Assembly (NCBI GenBank): GCA_003152315.1
Contig: PLZV01000022.1
Span: 1-64,000 of the forward strand
Length of the DNA: 64,000 bases
From: Verrucomicrobiota bacterium
Lineage (GTDB): Bacteria; Verrucomicrobiota; Verrucomicrobiia; Palsa-1439
Reading direction: 5' to 3'
Shown here: positions 36,709-45,388 of the stretch, in pieces
How the letters are laid out: the number at the start of each line of letters is the position of its first letter
How positions within the stretch are numbered: the first letter of the stretch is position 1
The notes under the pieces: generated by a model
Database searches by the model: none
What the model saw: the letters and a program-made list of their open reading frames with translations, nothing else
Told to the model about the DNA's origin: nothing
Position numbers and translations under genes: made by a program

Positions 36709-38595
36709 ATGAAATCGCGCACGACATCGTTCCTGGTTATGATGGCCCTGGTGATTGGCGCGCTGGCCGCCCTTGATTACTACTGGGGCACTTCCACCCA
36801 TGATTTGCTGGCCAAGAGCAAGCGCGTCCTCGATTTCCAGTCGAAGGACATCACCGGCTTGAAGATCGATTTGACGAACCAGGTTTACACGCTCGAAAGA
36901 TCGGGTGACCAATGGCAAATCAAACAGCCTCTCAACGTCCGCGCCAATTACAGCACGGTCAGCTCGATTCTGGACGAACTGGAGTTTGCCGAGCGCAACC
37001 GTTCGATCACTGAGAAGGAACTCAAGGGATTGTCTCCAAACGACTTCGGGCTGGAGATTCCACGCGTCCGACTGACATTGCAGAACAAGAAAGGGAGCGT
37101 GGTCCTGCTCATCGGCAACGAGACGCCAACAAAGGACGCAGTCTACGCCCAGTTGCAGGGGAAGAAGGGCGTACTGGTTGTGCCGAAGTCGATTTATGAG
37201 CGGGTAGACCGCACCTTGGACGACCTCCGTGATCGGACCGTTATTGATTTCCAGGCTGCGTCAGCCACTCGCGTCGAGATCAAGAGCGCCGACCGCGTGA
37301 TCGAATTGGCGAAGTCGGCCATCACTACGAATGCGGAACCACGCTGGGCGCTCACGCGTCCGCTCGCCGCTCGCGCCGATCAACGCAAAGTCGGCGAACT
37401 ACTTGCCGATTTGGGCGGCCTGCGCGTGACGGACTTCGTCAGCGAAAGCCCGCGGGACATCCCCGCGTATCAGTTGGATGAGCCGGAGCGCGAAGTCACG
37501 GTGTGGACGGGTGAATCCGGCAAGACGTTGCAAATTGGCCGCGCCTCGACCAACGACCCAAGCAAGGTGTACGCAAAACTCAAGAGCACCGACTCGATTT
37601 ATACCGTGCCCTCCGCCAGCGTGCAGAAGTTTGCGGTCCAAGCCAATGATTTGCGCGACGCGCAGGTGCTCGTGTTCGCGGAGGGTGACGTGCATGGGAT
37701 CGAAGTGTTGCACGGCACCGACAGGATTTCCCTCGCGTATACCGATGCCACATGGAGGATCGCCGCACCGGTTGCCGCCGCTGCGGACGATGCCGCTGTG
37801 GAGCAGTTGTTGAGACACCTCGGCGGGCTGAATGCCCGGCAATTTACCGCGGATGTTGCGACTGATCTGGATAAGTACGGGTTGGCGGCGCCAATGGCGA
37901 CCGTGAGCCTGCGCGGGGAGGGGACAAACCTGCTGGCGCAACTGCTGGTCGGCGCGTTGGATCCGTCGAATACGGTCCGCTTCGTGAAACGGGTTGACGA
38001 GCCGTTTGTCTACGGTGTCGAGACCAACATTGCCGGCTGGTTGCACGCAAACTGGCTGACGCTACGCGCGCGGGAGTTGGTCGATATGAAGCCGGACCAG
38101 ATTACGAAGCTGACGATTGAGAAGAAGTCGGAAAAGGTGATCTTGCAACGTGACGCGGACAAGAAGTGGAAACTGCTCGAGCCCGTCCAAGGGGTGATCG
38201 ACAACGATGCCCTGCAGCGCTTGCTCGACGAATTCGCGGCGTTGCCCGCCGAGGAGTTTGTGCGCGAAGGGCGTGACAACCTGGCCGAGTTCGGCCTCGA
38301 CCAACCCGAGGCGACGCTCGCCGCGACCGTGGGCGACAAGACGTACACCCTCGTGCTTGGCAAGCCGCAGGATGCCGAGAGGGAGTACGCATTCTGGAGC
38401 GATCCGCCACTGGTTTTCACGATCTGGACGAGCCGGGCGAATACGTTGGTGCGAGACGTTGTCACGCAGTCCAATCCACCGGCCGCGCCCGCCGTGACAA
38501 ACATTTTACCTGCAACCGCCGCTCCGTCTGTGATCCCGGTCACTACGTTGCCGGCTGCAACGCCAGTAGCGACGAATGGGCCGGCCAAACAGTAA
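36709..38595 (+). CDS. DUF4340 domain protein
   Basis: This 628-residue protein has an N-terminal TM helix (about 5-25) and repeated DUF4340-type units (segments such as SKRVLDFQSKDITGLKIDL, LNVRANYSTVSSILDELEF and LLGNE-like turns, recurring around 25-190, 190-400 and 440-590). The C-terminal tail is Pro/Ala/Thr rich. DUF4340 proteins regularly follow GldG-like genes and are presumed periplasmic partners of that exporter. ATG 36709 is preferred to TTG 36703. The stop codon lies in the loop of a hairpin (38581-38608). Confidence 0.87.
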   Translation: MKSRTTSFLVMMALVIGALAALDYYWGTSTHDLLAKSKRVLDFQSKDITGLKIDLTNQVYTLERSGDQWQIKQPLNVRANYSTVSSILDELEFAERNRSITEKELKGLSPNDFGLEIPRVRLTLQNKKGSVVLLIGNETPTKDAVYAQLQGKKGVLVVPKSIYERVDRTLDDLRDRTVIDFQAASATRVEIKSADRVIELAKSAITTNAEPRWALTRPLAARADQRKVGELLADLGGLRVTDFVSESPRDIPAYQLDEPEREVTVWTGESGKTLQIGRASTNDPSKVYAKLKSTDSIYTVPSASVQKFAVQANDLRDAQVLVFAEGDVHGIEVLHGTDRISLAYTDATWRIAAPVAAAADDAAVEQLLRHLGGLNARQFTADVATDLDKYGLAAPMATVSLRGEGTNLLAQLLVGALDPSNTVRFVKRVDEPFVYGVETNIAGWLHANWLTLRARELVDMKPDQITKLTIEKKSEKVILQRDADKKWKLLEPVQGVIDNDALQRLLDEFAALPAEEFVREGRDNLAEFGLDQPEATLAATVGDKTYTLVLGKPQDAEREYAFWSDPPLVFTIWTSRANTLVRDVVTQSNPPAAPAVTNILPATAAPSVIPVTTLPAATPVATNGPAKQ

Positions 38596-38613
38596 TGACT
38601 GCGGCCGGTCTTT
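38581..38613 (+). terminator. Terminator-like hairpin over the DUF4340 stop codon
   Basis: CCGGCC (38581-38586) pairs with GGCCGG (38603-38608), with inner CAG/CTG pairing and the TAA stop in the loop. A short T run (TCTTT) follows. It would end the exporter operon. Confidence 0.5.
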
Positions 38614-38846
38614 GAATAGCCGTCTCTCGAAAGCGGTGGCAGCGGCGCTCCTGTACTTGCCAAGTTGGGTGATGACTACAAACAGGCGATTATGCGGCCC
38701 TTTCCGTAAACCTTGCTAGTTGGGTGGCGGGCTGTTAGGCTTTCGGTTCTTCGGAGGCCCCATGCGAAAAGATTCACAGCAAGTTCGCTACGACTAAAAT
38801 CAAATTCCTTGAGTATGACGACCTGATTCGACTGATCGACAAATAC

Positions 38847-39286
38847 ATGGGACACTACTGGACGTTGGTTGATGTGCCGGTCGGCGAATACCTGAATTCC
38901 ATTGATCACCAGACACAAGAAGAGGACGCGATACGGTCTTTTCTGCCTAGGACGGCAGAGCAGTTCTACGTGGAGCTTACACTTTCACCTTGTGAAATAG
39001 AGTTTGAGGATCGACGGACAGCAGAAGGTCGCTCCCGGAACTTGATGGAGCTTATGTCCTTTTCTTCGGTGGCTTATTCTACGGTCTTGCGACCACATCC
39101 ACAGCCGTGCAGAGCACTCCACCCGGAACTTTTCCCGATGTCGGGCATACGATGGCGCACATGTTAATGTGGGTGTTTGCGGGGTTCGGTCCGCTGTTAC
39201 TGGGTTTACTTGCGGGAGCATCGGGATTCTTCCTCAGCATCTATTCGCTCATTATGCACTTCTGTAGAACCGAAGATGCGAGATGA
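38847..39286 (+). pseudogene. Possible frameshifted gene with membrane C-terminus
   Basis: Two overlapping reading frames each look protein-like. The first (from ATG 38847 or slightly upstream, reading KIKFLEYDDLIRLIDKYMGHYW before and through it) is polar to about 39030. The second (39008-39286, no start codon) encodes two TM stretches, AYVLFFGGLFYGLATTSTAV and MLMWVFAGFGPLLLGLLAGA, and stops at 39284-39286. A single frameshift near 39030-39045 would join them into one protein of about 150 residues. I do not recognise the family. It could be a decayed gene or a sequencing error. Confidence 0.4.
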
Positions 39287-39330
39287 AGGGGAAAGGCGGC
39301 GAACGGGGATGGAAAGGGCGATGCGCGACC

Positions 39331-39400
39331 GCAGGCAGGGACGCCTGCGCCACCATAAGCCGGAATCATTTCAACACGGCGAGACGCCCGCGCCACTACA
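39331..39400 (+). repeat. Two short GACGCC-GCGCCAC repeats
   Basis: GGGACGCCTGCGCCACC (39338-39354) and GAGACGCCCGCGCCACT (39381-39397) are variants of one short GC-rich motif. The first lies in a GCAGGC/GCCTGC hairpin and the second overlaps GGCG-AGA-CGCC. They sit in a gene-free stretch. Confidence 0.45.
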
Positions 39401-39433
39401 GTGAATTGCCCGCATATCGTAAAGCGATTATTT

Positions 39434-39839
39434 CACTGGACAGCGTGATGTGAGAGGGGTATAGTCGAGGCGGTTCTTTGACAGCCTACTTCGCGAGGAC
39501 GCTTCCTCCGTCGCTAAAGCTATGGAGGACGTGACGAAGGCCAAGTAAGGGAAAGAAGGAAAGCGGGAAGCGCAGAGCGGAAAGGTTGAAAGCGAAAGGA
39601 CGAATCCGCCTTCACTAAAGCTTCGGCGCGATACTTGGGGCGGAGCTATGCGGGGAAAAAGTCTCTTGTGTAAAATCGAGGGTTCACAAAACATGGTTTC
39701 TGCGAAACGAACCCACCGTTTTGTGAGCGCTGTTTTGATGTAAGCACCTATGAATAGAAGTGTTGCGGCGGAATGTTACGGAAAAAATCGGTGGGTTCGT
39801 TTTGGAAAACGAACCCACCGGAGGCCACAAGAGGGGGCA
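39434..39839 (+). ncRNA. Promoter plus boxA-like plus hairpin element, copy B
   Basis: The order is the same as in copy A. TGGACA (39437-39442), 17 nt and TATAGT (39460-39465) form the promoter. GTTCTTTGACA is at 39473-39483, again 7 nt after the -10. GTTTCTGCGAAACGAACCCA is at 39696-39715. A perfect 13-bp hairpin has arms CGGTGGGTTCGTT (39789-39801) and AACGAACCCACCG (39808-39820). AGGGGGCA is at 39832-39839. It is about 118 nt longer than copy A because two CTAAAG-loop hairpins lie in the middle. No convincing ORF is inside. The AsmA-like gene starts 245 nt downstream on the same strand. Confidence 0.5.
39503..39628 (+). repeat. Two CTAAAG-centred hairpins inside element B
   Basis: TCCTCCGTCGCTAAAGC followed by TATGGAGGA (39504-39529) folds as TCCTCC/GGAGGA plus GC/GC around TAAA. 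CGCCTTCACTAAAGCTTC followed by GGCG (39607-39628) is a second, weaker version. Both share the (C)CTAAAGCT core and are absent from element A, so they look like a separate insertion family. Confidence 0.45.
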
Positions 39840-40084
39840 TTTTGAGCGTCGGAGGGCCAGATTTTGGGTTCGTTTGTTGCAGAAGCACAGCGCGCGCGGT
39901 GTCATCAGACTCGGCTCGTCTGGCTCGGCTCCGTCAGATTCGGCCTGCAGCCAGGAGAAGACTTTGGCCGGGATGAAGTTCTCCGACAGGCGCGTGGGAA
40001 ACGGGGTAAGTTTTCTGTGAGATACTGATGGGCACCGGGAATCACGTTGACGGGCCGAGACGGTACGATTAAGAATCACGCGTC

Positions 40085-42421
40085 GTGAAATTCCTGTACA
40101 GGCTTTTTGTTCGCTTGCTGATGCTGGTGGTGCTTCTCTTAGTACTGTCACTCGGCTACCTGCACTTCTACGGTTTCCCCGATCGTCTCAAGCAGCTTCT
40201 TCTGAGTGAGTTGAATCGGGTGGGCTATGCCGCCCAGTTCACCTCGATTCGCCTCGACCTCTTTCGCGGGGTTGTGGCCACCGATGCGACGTTTGCGGAC
40301 GCGAAGACGCCCGATCAACCGCTGGCGCAAATCGACGAGTTGGAAATGCAGTTCAGCGTGAAGCGTCTTCTCCACAAGCAGCCCTTCATCCGTGCCATCC
40401 ATATCGCCAACGCAGTTATTGCCATACCCACGCCTCCGGATGAGAACGGCCCGGCCAAGTTTACGGCAAAAGATGCATACGCCACTTTCAAATTTGAAGA
40501 TGACGGCTCGATTCGGGTGGATCGGCTTACGGGTGTTTACTGCGGGATTCGCTTGAACGTCTCGGGGCGCATCAAACCCCGTTCGGCCTTCAGGACAACG
40601 GCAACCCCAGCCACGGCAAATGTTCTCACGGGTGGAGGACAGTTTCTCTTCCTCACCAAGGCCGTGCGCGAGTTGAACCAGATTCAGGTCACGCTCCCGC
40701 CGCAGCTCGACCTGGATTTTGACCTCGATTTGGCGCAACCTCTCGCGGGGCATGTCCTGGCGAAGTTGCGCGGCAACCAGCTTCAGTATCGCAACCTGCA
40801 GCTTGACTCGGCGGGCGTGGATATTGAGATGAGCGGCGGCGCGATCGAGGTGCGTCGCTGCGAAGCCTCGCTGTACGGCGGCGAAATCGACATTCATGGC
40901 CGCTATGACCTCGCCATGGGACAGTTCGATATGGCGTTGTCCAGTACGACCGATCCTGCAGCCATCGTTCCGTTGTTCATCAAGGAGGCCGGGCCAATAC
41001 TGCGCGATCTCCATGTCGAGGAGAATCCAAAGATCCTGGCGCGCTACCGGCTGAGTCCTGAGACAGGGAGCCTGCCCGAGTTGACGGGCACCGTGCAAAC
41101 CGGAGGGCTGGCCATTCGGGGTGTCGAATTTCGCTCGATCAAGTTTGCCTTTGAAGACCGCGGCCCGCAGGTCAAGTTTAACGGCGTCGAAATCGTCACG
41201 CCGGAAGGTCGGCTGGACGGCCATGGTGAATACCACATCGAGAGCACCGATTTTGCCTACGAGTTCGATAGTACACTCGACCCGACGAAGCTCCAGCCAT
41301 TGATGACCAACTACGTGCGGCAGATCGTCGAGCCAGCGTGGTTCGAAACACCGCCGCACATTGTCGCGAAAGTCAGCGGCGATTTTGTCGATCCGGATGC
41401 GCTTGCGTACGATGCCCGCCTCGACGCTCACCGCTGCAGCTATCGTGGCGTTGGACTCGAAGGCGCGTCGGCGAGGTTGCGTCTCCGCGAGAGCCGGCTC
41501 GATGTGCGGGATTTGCGGCTGGAGCGGCGGGAGGGCGATGTCCGCGGCACGTTGTTTGCCGACTTCAACCGTCATCGCGTCAACTTCGATCTGGCGGCCC
41601 GGGCGAACCCCTCGGAAATCGCCGGTTTGCTGGGTGAGAAGGCGGTGAAGACGATGACGCCCTACCGGTTTGGCCCGCGCACCGATGCGAACGCACGTGG
41701 TGTAATCGATTTCGACAAACCTGAGGGCACACTTTGGGCCGCACACGTCGTCAACGAGGGTTTCTCGTACTGGAAGTTCACTGCCGACCGGGCACAGGCA
41801 ACGCTTGTGTTCACGAACAACACCATGCAAATCAATGGTTTTGACGCGGATTTCTACAGCGGTAGACTGCGGGGCCACGCCGGCTTTATCTTCTCGGATA
41901 CCGATCCATCGTATAACTTCGAGTTCTCGGTCGATCGTGCGGACGTGCGCAACCTGCTCAGCGCGGTTGAGGACCGCGAGAGCACCGTCACCGGGTTGCT
42001 GACCGGTCAGGCGACGATCGACGGGCGCGGGACCGATTTGGGCGCGCTGAGTGGGAAGGGGCAACTCAACGTGGCGGATGGCATCCTCTGGCAGGCTCCT
42101 GTCTTTGGCATTTTCTCGGAGGTCCTTGGCAAGACCAAGGCGACGCGCGCACAGGCCTCGTTCACCATCACCAATCAGGCCGTGAGCACGGAAGACATGC
42201 AAATCGCCGCCGGCGCGTTCACCGCCCAGAGTCGCGGCCAGCTTGGTTTCGACGGCAAGCTGGATTTCCGAGTCGAGGCCCAGTTCCTGCGCGCGTGGCC
42301 CGGCATTGGGTGGATTTCACCACTCATCGGCAAGCTTCTCGAATACAAAGTCGGTGGCACAATCGGCGATCCGAAGTATCGCCCGGTCAACCTGCCAAAA
42401 GAATTGCTGCCGAACCGGTGA
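40085..42421 (+). CDS. AsmA/TamB-like envelope protein
   Basis: This 778-residue protein has an N-terminal TM anchor (about 6-27, LLMLVVLLLVLSLGYL) followed by a long beta-rich periplasmic region with the AsmA pattern of repeated short beta strands (LPELTGTVQTGGLAIRGVEF; GVIDFDKPEGTLWA; GRGTDLGALSGKGQLNVADG). The AsmA_2-type C-terminus FRVEAQFLRAWPGIGWISPLIGKLLEYKVGGTIGDPKYRP is clear. Family members are bridge-like lipid-transfer or outer-membrane assembly factors. It starts at GTG 40085. TTGACG (40047) upstream is a weak promoter candidate. Confidence 0.85.
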   Translation: MKFLYRLFVRLLMLVVLLLVLSLGYLHFYGFPDRLKQLLLSELNRVGYAAQFTSIRLDLFRGVVATDATFADAKTPDQPLAQIDELEMQFSVKRLLHKQPFIRAIHIANAVIAIPTPPDENGPAKFTAKDAYATFKFEDDGSIRVDRLTGVYCGIRLNVSGRIKPRSAFRTTATPATANVLTGGGQFLFLTKAVRELNQIQVTLPPQLDLDFDLDLAQPLAGHVLAKLRGNQLQYRNLQLDSAGVDIEMSGGAIEVRRCEASLYGGEIDIHGRYDLAMGQFDMALSSTTDPAAIVPLFIKEAGPILRDLHVEENPKILARYRLSPETGSLPELTGTVQTGGLAIRGVEFRSIKFAFEDRGPQVKFNGVEIVTPEGRLDGHGEYHIESTDFAYEFDSTLDPTKLQPLMTNYVRQIVEPAWFETPPHIVAKVSGDFVDPDALAYDARLDAHRCSYRGVGLEGASARLRLRESRLDVRDLRLERREGDVRGTLFADFNRHRVNFDLAARANPSEIAGLLGEKAVKTMTPYRFGPRTDANARGVIDFDKPEGTLWAAHVVNEGFSYWKFTADRAQATLVFTNNTMQINGFDADFYSGRLRGHAGFIFSDTDPSYNFEFSVDRADVRNLLSAVEDRESTVTGLLTGQATIDGRGTDLGALSGKGQLNVADGILWQAPVFGIFSEVLGKTKATRAQASFTITNQAVSTEDMQIAAGAFTAQSRGQLGFDGKLDFRVEAQFLRAWPGIGWISPLIGKLLEYKVGGTIGDPKYRPVNLPKELLPNR

Positions 42422-42472
42422 GACGCGCCGCGCCGTTTGACTTTGCTCAACCCCTTCGCTAGGCTCGCTCAC

Positions 42473-43696
42473 GTGAGGGTCGAACTCATCAACACTGGTA
42501 GCGAGCTGATGCTTGGCTTCACGGTTAATACGCATCTGAGCTACATCGCCCGCCAACTCGCCGGCATCGGCCTGCGCCTCGACCGCCAGGTCACCGTTGC
42601 CGACGACCGCGCGGAAATGCGGAGCGCGATTGGGGAGGCAATGCAACGTAGCGATGTCCTGATCATTACCGGTGGACTAGGCCCGACCTCTGACGATTTC
42701 ACGCGCGACGTTGTCGCGGAACTGCTGGACCGCAAACTCGTGCGCGACGAAGCGGTCGCGAGCCACATTGCCGAGCGCATTCGCAGGCGGCGGATTCGCT
42801 TACCGGAATCTATTTACGTCCAGGCTTTGGTACCCGTCGGCGCGCAAGTGCTCCCGAACCGCAACGGCACGGCCCCCGGCCTGGTCATCGACGAGGGAGG
42901 TAAGCTGGTTTTGTTGCTGCCTGGTCCCCCACGTGAACTCAAGCCGATGTTTGAGGAATACGTCTTGCCGGTCTTGGAGAAGCACTTTGGTGCACAACCG
43001 CGGTTCGATTGCCGCACGTTCAAGGTCGTCGGGCTTGCCGAGTCAATCGTCGAAGAAAAAGTCGCTCCCGTATTGGCGGATTTGCCGGACCTCGAACTCG
43101 GCTATAGCGCGAAGATGGGCGAAGTCGAGGTGCGGATAATCTCCGATCTCAAATCGACTGCGGATGAAGCCGAGAAGCGAATTCGGACGGCTCTGGCGGA
43201 CAACATCTATGGGGTTGGTGATGCCAGACTCGAAGAAGTCGTGGTGAAGATGCTGACGGCAACTCGCCAGACAATTGCCGTCGCCGAATCGTGCACGGGT
43301 GGTTTGATTGCCAACCGCATCACGAATGTGAGCGGCTCGAGCGAGGTTTTCATCAATGGTTGTGTGACCTACTCGAACGAATCGAAGACCCGGCTGCTCG
43401 GTGTGTCGGAGAAAACCTTGGCGTCGCATGGCGCAGTGAGCGAGGAGGTCACGCGGGAAATGGCCGAAGGTGTCCGCACGCGCAGTGGCGCAGGGTTCGG
43501 TGTCAGCACGACGGGAATTGCCGGGCCAACGGGCAGCACGCCGGACAAACCCGTGGGTCTGGTCTATATCGGCTTCGCCACCTCCAAAGGCACCACCGTC
43601 CAGCGCCATGTCCTGACTTTCGACCGCGAAACCTTCAAGTTCTTCGTTGCGCAATACGCACTCGATGCAGTCCGGCGCGAGTTTCTCAAGAAATGA
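42473..43696 (+). CDS. cinA: CinA family protein (competence/damage-inducible)
   Basis: This 407-residue protein has an N-terminal MoCF-type nucleotide domain (MRVELINTGSELMLGFTVNTH, GGLGPTSDDFTRD) linked to ADP-ribose pyrophosphatase activity, and a C-terminal CinA domain (AESCTGGLIANRITNVSGSSEVFINGCVTYSNESK, STTGIAGPTGSTPDKPVGLVY) linked to NMN deamidase activity. GTG 42473 matches the family N-terminus. The cinA-thpR-recA order is common; the stop overlaps thpR. Confidence 0.93.
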   Translation: MRVELINTGSELMLGFTVNTHLSYIARQLAGIGLRLDRQVTVADDRAEMRSAIGEAMQRSDVLIITGGLGPTSDDFTRDVVAELLDRKLVRDEAVASHIAERIRRRRIRLPESIYVQALVPVGAQVLPNRNGTAPGLVIDEGGKLVLLLPGPPRELKPMFEEYVLPVLEKHFGAQPRFDCRTFKVVGLAESIVEEKVAPVLADLPDLELGYSAKMGEVEVRIISDLKSTADEAEKRIRTALADNIYGVGDARLEEVVVKMLTATRQTIAVAESCTGGLIANRITNVSGSSEVFINGCVTYSNESKTRLLGVSEKTLASHGAVSEEVTREMAEGVRTRSGAGFGVSTTGIAGPTGSTPDKPVGLVYIGFATSKGTTVQRHVLTFDRETFKFFVAQYALDAVRREFLKK

Positions 43697-44268
43697 TGCG
43701 CGTATTTATTGCCATCGACCTTTCCGACGACGTGCGCGCTGCCATTGAGGAGGCGCAAACGCGGTTGAAACAGTCGCCCATCGGCGTGAAGATTTCGTGG
43801 ACCAAGGTCGCGAACCTCCATCTTACGTTGCAATTTCTCGGCGATGTTGAGGAAGTGGTCGTTGACAAGCTCAAGCCAGCCTTGCAGTCGGTCGCGGCCC
43901 AGTATCAACCCTTCGACGTATCGGTGCGGGGCGCGGGAGCGTTCCCGGATGAGAAGCGCCCGCGTGTGGTCTGGATTGGATGCGGTGACGCCGGGAACAG
44001 GTTGCAAGCACTGGCGCGGGCGGTGCAGGACGCGGTGCAGCCATTCGGGTTTACCCCTGAATACCACGAGTTTTCGGCTCACCTGACGCTCGGACGGATT
44101 AAATCGCCGCGCCCGGACGCTGCGTTGACAAGGGCCATCGATTCCCTTAAAGATACAACCTTCGGGACGTTGCGGGTGGAGGCCATTCATCTATTCGAGA
44201 GCCAGCTTCATCCCGAAGGTTCGATTTACACGAAGCTTTCGTCACACGCTCTGGGAGCGCACAACTAA
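43693..44268 (+). CDS. thpR: RNA 2',3'-cyclic phosphodiesterase
   Basis: This 191-residue 2H phosphoesterase has both catalytic motifs, HLTLQFLG (about residue 40) and HLTLGRIK (about residue 132). The family opens 2',3'-cyclic phosphate ends of RNA to 2'-phosphates. It starts at ATG 43693, overlapping the cinA TGA; ATG 43696 follows immediately. recA begins 13 nt downstream. Confidence 0.93.
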   Translation: MMRVFIAIDLSDDVRAAIEEAQTRLKQSPIGVKISWTKVANLHLTLQFLGDVEEVVVDKLKPALQSVAAQYQPFDVSVRGAGAFPDEKRPRVVWIGCGDAGNRLQALARAVQDAVQPFGFTPEYHEFSAHLTLGRIKSPRPDAALTRAIDSLKDTTFGTLRVEAIHLFESQLHPEGSIYTKLSSHALGAHN

Positions 44269-44281
44269 AAGGAGATTCACC

Positions 44282-45358
44282 ATGTCGGTCAAAGTTGAAA
44301 CCAAGGAAAAAGAATCCGCAGCGAGCAAGGCCGGCGCGCTGAAGGACAAGAACCTACAGGCGGCGCTTGCGGCCATTGAGAAGCAATATGGCAGCGGCTC
44401 CATCATGCGCCTCGGCGACGAGATGTCGCACGTGGACATTCCAGTCATTCCCACGGGTGCGTTTGCGCTCGATTTGGCGCTCGGCGTCGGCGGCATCCCG
44501 CGCGGACGCATTACCGAGGTGTTTGGTCCCGAGAGCAGCGGCAAGACGACGTTGATGCTCAGCGTAATCGCCAGCGCGCAGCGCGCGGGCGGCCTGGCGG
44601 CGTTCGTGGATGCCGAGCACGCGGTGGATCCCTCCTACGCCAGGCGCATCGGCGTGAACCTTGACGATTTGTTGATCAGCCAGCCCGACAGCGGTGAGGA
44701 AGCGTTAACGATCGCTGAAACGCTCATTCGCAGCAATGCGGTGGACGTGGTGGTGATCGATTCCGTCGCGGCCCTGGTACCACGCGCCGAATTGGAAGGG
44801 CAGATGGGCGATGCCACCGTTGGCGCGCAGGCACGGTTGATGAGCCAGGCGATGCGCAAGCTGACCTCCTGCATTCACAAGGCCAAGACCGCGTGCATCT
44901 TCACCAACCAGATTCGCGAGAAGATCGGTGTGATGTTTGGTAGTCCCGAGACCACGCCTGGCGGACGGGCGCTGAAGTTTTATTCCAGCGTGCGCATCGA
45001 TATGCGTCGCGTGAATGTCATCAAGGATCCGGCGGGCAAAGTGGTCGGCAGCCATGTGCGCGCCAAAGTTGTGAAGAACAAGGTCGCGCCGCCGTTTTGC
45101 GAGTCTGAGTTCGACATCATGTATGACGTGGGCATCTCGAAGGAAGGCTCGGTCATCGACGTGGCCACTGACATCGGCGTGATCGAAAAGAAGGGCTCGT
45201 GGCTGGCGTTCGATGGCCAGCAAATCGGGCAGGGCCGTGAATCCGCGAAGGATTTCTTGCGCGAGAACGGCAAGATGCTGGAGCAGATTATCATCGGCGT
45301 GAAAGCCAAGATGGCCACGGGCGTCAGCCTGGGGAAACGCATCGGCGGCACCGAATAA
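44282..45358 (+). CDS. recA: Recombinase A
   Basis: This 358-residue DNA strand-exchange protein carries Walker A GPESSGKT (about 81-88), [22 protein letters not shown] and the MAW-like/DNA loop regions [44 protein letters not shown] is 8 nt upstream of ATG 44282. I see no LexA-type palindrome upstream; transcription may come through cinA-thpR. The C-terminus is short and basic-neutral rather than strongly acidic. Confidence 0.98.
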   Translation: MSVKVETKEKESAASKAGALKDKNLQAALAAIEKQYGSGSIMRLGDEMSHVDIPVIPTGAFALDLALGVGGIPRGRITEVFGPESSGKTTLMLSVIASAQRAGGLAAFVDAEHAVDPSYARRIGVNLDDLLISQPDSGEEALTIAETLIRSNAVDVVVIDSVAALVPRAELEGQMGDATVGAQARLMSQAMRKLTSCIHKAKTACIFTNQIREKIGVMFGSPETTPGGRALKFYSSVRIDMRRVNVIKDPAGKVVGSHVRAKVVKNKVAPPFCESEFDIMYDVGISKEGSVIDVATDIGVIEKKGSWLAFDGQQIGQGRESAKDFLRENGKMLEQIIIGVKAKMATGVSLGKRIGGTE

Positions 45359-45388
45359 CCGTCTCTCCCCGGGCGAATTGCCGGATTT

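Noticed and set aside
44200-44281. LexA box upstream of recA
   Set aside because: No palindromic SOS-type operator seen in the short thpR-recA gap or just before it.
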